Below, piece by piece: positions 6,522-12,826 of a stretch of 15,440 bases of DNA. Source of the stretch: CAZWQR01 sp964638595 (GTDB lineage Bacteria > Patescibacteriota > Minisyncoccia > Minisyncoccales > PEYH01); the NCBI GenBank assembly GCA_964638595.1, contig CAZWYU010000059.1:1-15440 (forward strand), in the 5' to 3' direction. The notes beneath the pieces are model-generated. The model saw only the letters and a program-made list of their open reading frames with translations, made no database searches and was not told where the DNA came from. The first letter of the stretch is position 1. The number at the start of each line of letters is the position of its first letter. Made by a program: the position numbers and the translations under genes.

Positions 6522-7610
6522 CTAACCTAACAACCTAATAGCAATTCCTATTATGGCTGCAATTAATCCTATTATCCAGAATCTCATAGTTACCTTATAG
6601 TGTGGCCAGCCCTTTCCTTCAAAGTGATAATGAATAGGAGTGGCAATAAATACTTTTTTCTTTAAGATTTTTTTAGATAAAAGTTGAATTATTACAGAAC
6701 CCGCTTCAACAACTAGAAGTATTCCAATTATAGGCAAAACTAAAACAGAATCTGTTAGAAAAGCCACTACTGTTAAAGCAGTACAAAGTCCCATAGTTCC
6801 CGATTCGCCCATATAAAAACGGGCTGGAGGGATATTAAACCACAAGAAGGCTAAAATTGTTCCTCCAATTACGGCGCAGAGGGTTGCTAAATCAATTTGG
6901 CCTCTAAATAAAGCGATTACGGTAAAAGCACCAAATATTATAGCAAAAACGCCACCAGCCAAACCGTCTAATCCATCTATCACGCCACCGGCATAAACTG
7001 CCAACATTACAATTACGAAAATCGGAATATACCAAAAGCCCAATGAAATATCTCCATTACCCGGAATATGAAGAGTGGTCCAATCAAGTTTTGTATAAAA
7101 CCACCAACCCCCGATTAAACCAATCAAAAAAACAGAAATTAGGCGGTATTTTAGACTTAATCCTCCGCCAACATATTTCCCTTGTCCTTTAACCTGCAGA
7201 ATATCATCTAAAAGTCCCACCAAAGAAGCGGCTACCATTGCAAACAAAGGTAGCCAAGTCTGCGAACGGCTTAAAAAGTTAAGTTTATCTAAAATAGTTC
7301 CGTCAAATTCGCTTAATACAAAAAACAATATAGCTAAAACTGGCGGGATAGTCCAGATTAGAAAGCCACCGAAACGAGGCACCTTAATCTCTTTTTCTGA
7401 ATGAAATTTTTGGAAAATCGGCATTTCTTTTCCATCTATTGCCTTTTTTCTGGAACTTTTTTTCCAAAGTTTGTGTTTATAAAGAAAGCTTGTTAAAAGC
7501 GGAGTAAATAGAATAGCTATTATAAAAGCCGTTGCTCCTAAAGTTAAAATTTTAATAACACTAAATGTCGTTTGGGAATTTTGTAAATATTGGATTAAAT
7601 TTTTTACCAT
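6522..7610 (-). CDS. mraY: MraY, phospho-MurNAc-pentapeptide transferase
   Basis: Integral membrane enzyme that moves phospho-MurNAc-pentapeptide from UDP onto undecaprenyl phosphate, forming lipid I. It has 362 residues, the normal length, and about ten membrane segments. Conserved pieces are VPRFGGFLIW (77-86), the Asp135-Asp136 pair in GLLDDIL, DGLDGLAGG (212-220), PARFYMGESG (262-271), ATPIHYHFEGKGW (323-335) and KVTMRFW (339-345). The C-terminal pattern identifies MraY rather than WecA. Differences from the family consensus are Glu269 for the catalytic Asp of MGD, Tyr328 in the middle of the HHH motif, and no Asn three residues before the DGLDG Asp. Its start overlaps the end of the carboxypeptidase gene by 7 bases, so the two are probably co-translated. 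A hairpin follows its stop. Confidence 0.93.
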   Translation of the reverse strand: MVKNLIQYLQNSQTTFSVIKILTLGATAFIIAILFTPLLTSFLYKHKLWKKSSRKKAIDGKEMPIFQKFHSEKEIKVPRFGGFLIWTIPPVLAILFFVLSEFDGTILDKLNFLSRSQTWLPLFAMVAASLVGLLDDILQVKGQGKYVGGGLSLKYRLISVFLIGLIGGWWFYTKLDWTTLHIPGNGDISLGFWYIPIFVIVMLAVYAGGVIDGLDGLAGGVFAIIFGAFTVIALFRGQIDLATLCAVIGGTILAFLWFNIPPARFYMGESGTMGLCTALTVVAFLTDSVLVLPIIGILLVVEAGSVIIQLLSKKILKKKVFIATPIHYHFEGKGWPHYKVTMRFWIIGLIAAIIGIAIRLLG

Positions 7611-8596
7611 ACAAAAGCTTTTTCAAGCCAGTTAATGATTTCTTTCATTGATAAAAATCGATTATTGGAGCCTAAAATAACATTTATAATATAACCCTCT
7701 CCCTTAGGTTTGGGTAAGACGACCATAAAACATTGTTTAGCCATAGGAGTCTGCCCGGTTTTTGCTCCGAGCATATCTGGAAATTCTTCCAATATTTCAT
7801 TGGTAGTATAGGCATAATGGTGGAAATTGCCGTTAGCTAAGTTTATTTTATATTTTTTTTCTCTTGTAATTTCAAATAATTTAGCGACTTTTGGATCGTT
7901 TTTTGATTCTTCTAAAATATTTTTTACCAATAAAGCAATATCATAAGCTGTGGAATAATTGTAGGGATCACCTTCAAAATCAGGGTCAAGCCCTACTGGG
8001 TCAACATAGTGGGTATATTGAAGGCCCATTGTTTCTGCTTCTTCGTTCATTTTAGCAATGAATTTATCTTTTCCCATAATTTCAGTAATTGCTACTGCCG
8101 CATCATTACTTGACTCAATAAGTGCGGAGTGCAAAAGTTCTTCAATAGTTAAAATTTCTCCAACACTAAAGTATCCCTTAACTTCTTCGGTTGCTACAAT
8201 TTCTTTAGTAATTTTTATTTTATCCTCTAATTGATAATTTTTGAGAGCTATATATGCTGTCATTATTTTGCTTAAACTGCCAATGGGCAGTATTTTATGT
8301 GCCTGTTTTTCAAAAACAATTGTATTGTCGGCTAAGCTAATGGCGGCTTGAGCATCTAAATTTTCTAAAGCAGGTATTTTCCAGTTTCTAAAAGGTTTTA
8401 AAAAAGAATAGTCAATAACCCTCTTTTCAATTGCAGCCGTATAAATATCTTTAGTATTTTTCCAGTAGATATAATTTTTTAATACTTGTCCTAACCAAAA
8501 ACTGCCTATTAACAAAAATAAGCAAGCAGTAACTGATAGAAAAAATTTTAGACTAAAAAAGTTTTTTTTATTTATTTTAAGAGTTTCCAACTTCAT
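7604..8596 (-). CDS. dacA: D-alanyl-D-alanine carboxypeptidase (peptidase S11, PBP5-like)
   Basis: Membrane-anchored extracytoplasmic serine peptidase that removes the terminal D-Ala of peptidoglycan stem peptides. I chose the ATG at 8596 (330 residues). An in-frame TTG at 8608 would add four residues (MQKK), but neither start has a Shine-Dalgarno. Numbering from the TTG, residues 20-40 are a single hydrophobic N-terminal segment, best read as a signal anchor. The three catalytic motifs are SLSK (Ser111 nucleophile, Lys114), SSN (166-168) and KTG (283-285). The spacing is that of the S11 family. The C-terminal PBP5 beta domain and amphipathic anchor seem absent, since the protein ends soon after the catalytic domain, so anchoring must be N-terminal. 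It overlaps the end of aspS by 20 bases and the start of mraY by 7. Confidence 0.93.
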   Translation of the reverse strand: MKLETLKINKKNFFSLKFFLSVTACLFLLIGSFWLGQVLKNYIYWKNTKDIYTAAIEKRVIDYSFLKPFRNWKIPALENLDAQAAISLADNTIVFEKQAHKILPIGSLSKIMTAYIALKNYQLEDKIKITKEIVATEEVKGYFSVGEILTIEELLHSALIESSNDAAVAITEIMGKDKFIAKMNEEAETMGLQYTHYVDPVGLDPDFEGDPYNYSTAYDIALLVKNILEESKNDPKVAKLFEITREKKYKINLANGNFHHYAYTTNEILEEFPDMLGAKTGQTPMAKQCFMVVLPKPKGEGYIINVILGSNNRFLSMKEIINWLEKAFVW

Positions 8597-10007
8597 TTTT
8601 TTCTGCAATTTTTAGATTCAATTCTTTTAATTGTTGAGTGTCTATATTTGAGGGAGCATCCATAACTGCTGTTTTCCCGTTAGTATTTGTTGGAAAGGCT
8701 ACAGTTTCTCTAATACTTTTTTCTCCTAATATTGTTTGCAAGAGTCTATCAAAGCCAGCGGCAATTCCTCCGTGAGGGGGAACTCCGTATTGGAAAGCTT
8801 CTAATATGTGGCCAAAGCGTTCTTCTACTGCTTCTTTGCTGTGTCCTAAAACCTCAAAAACTTTTTTTAAAATTTCTGGTTGATGAGTTCTTATAGAACC
8901 GCCCATTACTTCTACTCCATTAAGCACTAAATCGTATTGCTTAGCTTCAAGGGAGAGCAATTTTTTTTTGTCGTTTCTTAAGTCCCGGACATCCATTTTT
9001 TTAAAGGTTTCTAAATCATTGTCTTTAAGAGCGGTAAATGGATGATGGACAGCATCAATAGATCCGTCTTCTAAAATTTCAAACATAGGAAAATTTATTA
9101 TCCAGCAGAAAGCCAATTTATCTTTGTTGTCTCTCAAATCTGGTCGGTCGCTTTTGTATTTTTCCATCGCTTCCTTATAACTTATTTTAGGAAAAGGAAT
9201 TTGCTGAATTTCTTTTTGAAATACTTTTTTTGTAATTGTTATTATCATTTCTTCTACAAGTTCTAAAATATCTTTTTCTTCAACAAAACTCATTTCTATA
9301 TCAAGCTGGGTATGTTCAAACAATCTATCTGCTCTTAAATCTTCATCTCTAAAAACATGGGGAAATTGAAAATAACGTTCAAAACCAGCTACCATTAAAA
9401 GTTGTTTATATTGTTGGGGGCTTTGTGGCAAGGCATAAAATTTTCCTTTATTCAAACGCGAAGGAACCAAGAAATCTCTAGCTCCTTCAGGAGTTGATTT
9501 TGTTAAAATCGGAGTTTCAATTTCTATAAATTTTTTCTCGCCTAGATAATTTCTTATAAATTGAGCAGTTTTTTGGCGCAATAAAATATTTTTTTGGAGG
9601 CGCTTTCTTCTTAAATCAAGATATCGGTATTTAAGCCGGATTTCCTCGTTGATTTTATAACCATTGTCATCTATTGGAAAGGGAAGAGTTTTTGATTGAG
9701 TTAAAATTTCTATATTTTGAGCCTCCATTTCTACACTACCACTTTCTATTTCTTTATTAATTTTATCGTCTGGTCTTTTATTTATTTTTCCGACAATTTC
9801 TACAACTGATTCTTCTTTTGCTTGTTGGGCTTTTTTTATTATGTCCTTTGATAAATTAGCCAAAAAAACAACTTGCAATATGCCACTTCTGTCTCTAATA
9901 TCTATAAAGACCATTTTGCCGTGAGATCGGTTAGAGTGAATCCAGCCACAAACTTTTATATTATTCCCAACCAAATTAATAGCTTCTGTAATAACAGTTC
10001 TTTTCAT
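8577..10007 (-). CDS. aspS: Aspartyl-tRNA synthetase, bacterial type without GAD domain
   Basis: Class II synthetase charging tRNA(Asp), and possibly tRNA(Asn), with aspartate. Residues 1-105 are the OB-fold anticodon-binding domain (KVCGWIHSNRSHGKMVFIDIRD). The catalytic core has YRYLDLRR (127-134), ETPILTKSTPEGARDF (164-179), ALPQSPQQYKQLLM (192-205), motif 2 FRDEDLRAD (219-227) and motif 3 GIAAGFDRL (414-422). These are bacterial-type signatures. The protein is only 476 residues against about 580-600 for typical bacterial AspRS. SDRPDLR (286-292) runs almost directly into FCWIINFPMFE (300-310), where the bacterial enzyme normally carries the GAD insertion of roughly 100 residues. The ATG at 10007 overlaps the response-regulator stop as ATGA. 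Discriminating or non-discriminating specificity cannot be decided here. Confidence 0.96.
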   Translation of the reverse strand: MKRTVITEAINLVGNNIKVCGWIHSNRSHGKMVFIDIRDRSGILQVVFLANLSKDIIKKAQQAKEESVVEIVGKINKRPDDKINKEIESGSVEMEAQNIEILTQSKTLPFPIDDNGYKINEEIRLKYRYLDLRRKRLQKNILLRQKTAQFIRNYLGEKKFIEIETPILTKSTPEGARDFLVPSRLNKGKFYALPQSPQQYKQLLMVAGFERYFQFPHVFRDEDLRADRLFEHTQLDIEMSFVEEKDILELVEEMIITITKKVFQKEIQQIPFPKISYKEAMEKYKSDRPDLRDNKDKLAFCWIINFPMFEILEDGSIDAVHHPFTALKDNDLETFKKMDVRDLRNDKKKLLSLEAKQYDLVLNGVEVMGGSIRTHQPEILKKVFEVLGHSKEAVEERFGHILEAFQYGVPPHGGIAAGFDRLLQTILGEKSIRETVAFPTNTNGKTAVMDAPSNIDTQQLKELNLKIAEKNEVGNS

Positions 10008-10360
10008 AAGAAATTTTTGATTAATTTTATTAATGCCGAAGGTGTATAGTCAGTTTTCAAAAAATAATCTAAAGCCCCCATTTCTTTAGTTATTTCTCTA
10101 TATTCCCTTCCTTCTAAGTTTGTTAGAACAATAATTTTTGGCTTTTTTTGATTTTTAGTCCTTTTTAAATATTCAAAACCATTTTCTCTGGGAAGTAATA
10201 AATCTAAAATAATTAGGTCTATTTTTTCCTTTTTTAGAATTTTTTCGGCTTGATCTGTAGTTTCAGCAACAAAAATTTTAAATCCTTCATCCTCTAATCT
10301 TTGTGCATACATTTCTTTTATTAGCCTTTCATCTTCTATTAAAAGAATTTTTTTAGACAT
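10004..10360 (-). CDS. Stand-alone receiver-domain response regulator (CheY-like)
   Basis: A single phosphoreceiver domain of 118 residues with no output domain. The acidic pair is Glu9-Asp10 (LLIEDE), the phosphoacceptor is Asp53 (LIILDLLLP), the switch residue is Thr80 (IIVLTN) and the conserved lysine is Lys102 (FLKTD). All positions needed for phosphorylation are therefore present. Without a DNA-binding domain it should act by protein contact, as CheY or Spo0F do, or as a relay. No histidine kinase is in the window. It is the first gene before aspS, the carboxypeptidase and mraY, overlapping aspS as ATGA, which could tie wall synthesis to a signal. That link is inference. AGGA lies two bases before the ATG, a weak and very close Shine-Dalgarno. 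Confidence 0.92.
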   Translation of the reverse strand: MSKKILLIEDERLIKEMYAQRLEDEGFKIFVAETTDQAEKILKKEKIDLIILDLLLPRENGFEYLKRTKNQKKPKIIVLTNLEGREYREITKEMGALDYFLKTDYTPSALIKLIKNFL

Positions 10361-10387
10361 TTTCCTATTTGTTTTATATGTATATTT

Positions 10388-10416
10388 ATCTTACACAAAA
10401 TTTAGAAAAATGCCAA
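10388..10416 (-). promoter_or_regulatory. Candidate promoter for the response regulator-aspS-dac-mraY run
   Basis: Minus-strand TTGGCA (10416-10411, 5 of 6), a 17-bp spacer and TAAGAT (10393-10388, 4 of 6) give a leader of about 20 bases before the ATG at 10360. Its -35 is one arm of the inverted repeat GCCAA-GACA-TTGGC, whose other arm is the -35 of valS. Confidence 0.45.
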
Positions 10417-10420
10417 GACA

Positions 10421-10449
10421 TTGGCTAAAAAGATATTTTTTGTTAATAT
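10421..10449 (+). promoter_or_regulatory. Candidate promoter for valS, probably leaderless
   Basis: Plus-strand TTGGCT (10421-10426), a 17-bp spacer and TAATAT (10444-10449, 4 of 6) end six bases before the valS ATG at 10456, so transcription should begin at or next to the start codon. An overlapping TATAAG (10447-10452) is an alternative -10, but it would place the start inside the gene. AAGG (10450-10453) is present but too close to the ATG to be a good Shine-Dalgarno. Confidence 0.45.
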
Positions 10450-10455
10450 AAGGCA

Positions 10456-12795
10456 ATGGAAAAGAAATATAATTTTCAGAAAATAGAGACAAAATGGCAG
10501 AACTTTTGGGAGAAAGAAGCAATTTTTAAAGTTCAAAAAGGAAGTAAGGTTTTTTCTATTGATACTGACCCCCCGACATTAAGCGGTAAGATGCACATTG
10601 GGCATATCTCTTCATATACTCATGAAGATATTATTGCTCGTTATCATAGAATGAAGGGTGAAAATGTTTATTTCCCTTTTGGCGTGGATAACAATGGCTT
10701 GCCTACTGCTAAGTTAGTTGAAAAAGAAAACAATGTGCGTTTTTTTGATATGAACCGTAAGGATTTTATAAATCTTTGCCATAAAACCATCAAGAAAGTT
10801 TTGCCTAAATTTATTTCAAGCTGGAAGAGAATTGGAATGTCTTGTGATTTTTCCAATGTTTATTCTACTTTTTCAAAAGAATCTCAAAAGATAAGCCAAA
10901 AGTATTTTATAGAATTAGTAAAGAAGAAGAGAGCTTATCAAAAAGAATCCCCTACTCTATGGTGTCCAGAATGTCAAACAGCCATTGCTCAAGCAGAATT
11001 AGAAGATAAGGAACTTGAAACTGATTTTTGTGATATAGAATTTAAATTAAAAGATAGAGGAACTATCACCATCGCTACAACTAGACCAGAGCTTTTGGCC
11101 AGCTGTGTAGCTATTTTTATTCATCCACAGGACAAAAGATACAAAGATTTAAAAGGTAAAACAGCCATTGTTCCCCTCTTTAATCAAGAGGTTAAGATAT
11201 TAGCAGATAAACGTGTTGATAGAGAAAAAGGAACAGGTATTGTTATGTCCTGTACCTTTGGAGACACAACTGATATTGAGTGGTTTTTAGAACATAAGTT
11301 GTCTCTAAAAATCTCTATTAACAAAGATGGCAGGCTTAACAAATTAGCTAAAGAATTTTCTGGTTTAAAAACAAAGGAGGCCAGAAAACAAATCATTGAG
11401 AAACTTAAAGAAAAAGGTTTCTTAAAAAAGAAAAGAAGAATAACTCATACTGTGAACGTTCATGAACGTTGTGGAACAGAGATAGAAATTTTATCCACAA
11501 AGCAATGGTTCATTAGATATCTTGATTTAAAAAATGAGTTTTTAAGACAAGCAAAAAAATTAGAATGGCATCCTGTTTATATGAAAGCAAGGCTTAGTCA
11601 TTGGATAAAAAATCTTCGCTGGGATTGGTGCATCTCCAGACAAAGATATTTTGGTATTCCTATTCCAATCTGGTATTGTAAAAATTGTGGCAAAGTAGTT
11701 TTGCCTGAACTAAAAGATTTACCAATAGATCCAATACACGATAAGCCCAAGAAAGTTTGCAGTTGCGGGGCTAAAGAATTTATACCTGAAAAAGACGTTT
11801 TAGACACATGGGCAACTAGTTCTTTAACCCCACAGATTACTAAAGCCAAAATACCTATGAGTCTAAGGCCCCAATCCCATGATATTATAAACTTCTGGCT
11901 TTTCTATACTTTAGTTAGAACTTATCTCCACTTTAAAAAAATTCCTTTTAAAAATGTTTTTATCTCTGGTTTTGTTTTGGATGAAAAAGGAGAAAAAATG
12001 TCTAAATCTAAAGGAAATGTAGTGGATCCAGAAAATATTTTAAAGCAATATGGAGTAGATGCTGTTAGATATTGGGCGTCTCAAGCCGGCATGGGAGAAG
12101 ATATTAGGTATTCAGAAGAAGAAATTAAAACAGGCAAAAGAACAGCAATAAAAATTTGGAATGCTTCTCGTTTTTCTTTGATGCATTTAGAAGGATATAA
12201 GCCAAAAAAAGAAAGCCATCTAGAAGACGAAGACAAGTGGCTTTTTACAAAGCTATATAAAACAGTAAAAAAATATAGAAAAGAAATGGATGAATACAAA
12301 TATCAGAGGGCTAAAGAAATAATAGATAGTTTTTTCTGGAACGATTATTGTGACAATTACTTAGAGATTATTAAGCCAAGGGTTTATCCTTCAACCAGTT
12401 CAGGACAATCTCCTTTATCTCCTAAAATCAAACAGCAAAGGGAGACGGCTCAATTTACTTTATACCAAGCCCTTTTAGCCATCTTAAAACTATATGCTCC
12501 AATAATGCCTTTTGTTACAGAAGAAATTTATCAGAGTTATTTTAGAAAGTTTGAAAAAGAAAAGAGTCTTCATATAACAAATTTTCCAGAGAATTTAAAA
12601 AGTTTTGAAAAAACTGCTAAAGATTTTGAATTAGTGATAGATGCTATTGCTCAAATTAGAAAATATAAATCAGAACACAAGCTTTCAATGAGAGCAGAGG
12701 TTAATAAAGTCTCAATTAAAAGTGAGGATAAAATAAAAAAATACCTGCTTTTGATTAGCAAGTTAATGTCGGTAAAAGAAATAGAATATCAATAA
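10456..12795 (+). CDS. valS: Valyl-tRNA synthetase, short archaeal/rickettsial type
   Basis: Class I synthetase charging tRNA(Val), with a CP1 editing domain that hydrolyses Thr-tRNA(Val). It has 779 residues; the usual bacterial ValRS is about 880-950. The HIGH box is HIGH at 47-50 (DPPTLSGKMHIGH), followed by PFGVDNNGLPT (74-84). A zinc knuckle has Cys170 and Cys173. The editing domain starts around ATTRPELL (207-214) and includes GTGIVMSCTFGD. A second zinc ribbon has Cys408, Cys411, Cys435 and Cys437. VLDTWATSSLTP then leads to KMSKS at 514-518. The anticodon-binding helical domain follows, and the protein ends without the C-terminal coiled coil of bacterial ValRS. An in-frame dispersed-repeat fragment encodes PSTSSGQSP at 645-653. 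It is the only plus-strand gene here, divergent from the response regulator and convergent with trpS. Confidence 0.96.
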   Translation: MEKKYNFQKIETKWQNFWEKEAIFKVQKGSKVFSIDTDPPTLSGKMHIGHISSYTHEDIIARYHRMKGENVYFPFGVDNNGLPTAKLVEKENNVRFFDMNRKDFINLCHKTIKKVLPKFISSWKRIGMSCDFSNVYSTFSKESQKISQKYFIELVKKKRAYQKESPTLWCPECQTAIAQAELEDKELETDFCDIEFKLKDRGTITIATTRPELLASCVAIFIHPQDKRYKDLKGKTAIVPLFNQEVKILADKRVDREKGTGIVMSCTFGDTTDIEWFLEHKLSLKISINKDGRLNKLAKEFSGLKTKEARKQIIEKLKEKGFLKKKRRITHTVNVHERCGTEIEILSTKQWFIRYLDLKNEFLRQAKKLEWHPVYMKARLSHWIKNLRWDWCISRQRYFGIPIPIWYCKNCGKVVLPELKDLPIDPIHDKPKKVCSCGAKEFIPEKDVLDTWATSSLTPQITKAKIPMSLRPQSHDIINFWLFYTLVRTYLHFKKIPFKNVFISGFVLDEKGEKMSKSKGNVVDPENILKQYGVDAVRYWASQAGMGEDIRYSEEEIKTGKRTAIKIWNASRFSLMHLEGYKPKKESHLEDEDKWLFTKLYKTVKKYRKEMDEYKYQRAKEIIDSFFWNDYCDNYLEIIKPRVYPSTSSGQSPLSPKIKQQRETAQFTLYQALLAILKLYAPIMPFVTEEIYQSYFRKFEKEKSLHITNFPENLKSFEKTAKDFELVIDAIAQIRKYKSEHKLSMRAEVNKVSIKSEDKIKKYLLLISKLMSVKEIEYQ
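12388..12408. repeat. Degenerate copy of a short dispersed repeat inside valS
   Basis: The 21 bases read CCTTCAACCAG followed by TTCAGGACAA. They match, with three differences, the common element CCTTCGACAAG + CTCAGGACAA that recurs in many candidate-phyla genomes and is often translated as PSTSSGQA-like strings. Here it is in frame and encodes PSTSSGQ (residues 645-651). It falls between two conserved helices of the anticodon-binding domain (EIIKPRVY and ETAQFTLYQALL). The identity of the element comes from memory, not from a database search. Confidence 0.6.
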
Positions 12796-12826
12796 AATTA
12801 TTTCTTTAATAATGATATCCTATTTC
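12778..12826. terminator. Inverted repeat spanning the valS/trpS convergent junction, possible bidirectional terminator
   Basis: GAAATAGAATATC (12778-12790) and GATATCCTATTTC (12814-12826) are inverted copies at 12 of 13 positions around a 23-base AT-rich loop. The arms are the final codons of valS and trpS, and both stop codons lie in the loop. The genes are only 10 bases apart, so a shared terminator would have to overlap them. The stem is AT-rich and each transcript has only short U runs after it, so termination is not certain. Confidence 0.45.

Noticed and set aside
8606..8608. TTG start for the D,D-carboxypeptidase
   Set aside because: An ATG follows four codons later (8596) with no better ribosome-binding context for the TTG; kept only as an alternative.
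11184..11849. Minus-strand open frames within valS
   Set aside because: Antisense shadows of conserved ValRS editing-domain and zinc-ribbon sequence; so are those at 10668-10856 and 12081-12299.
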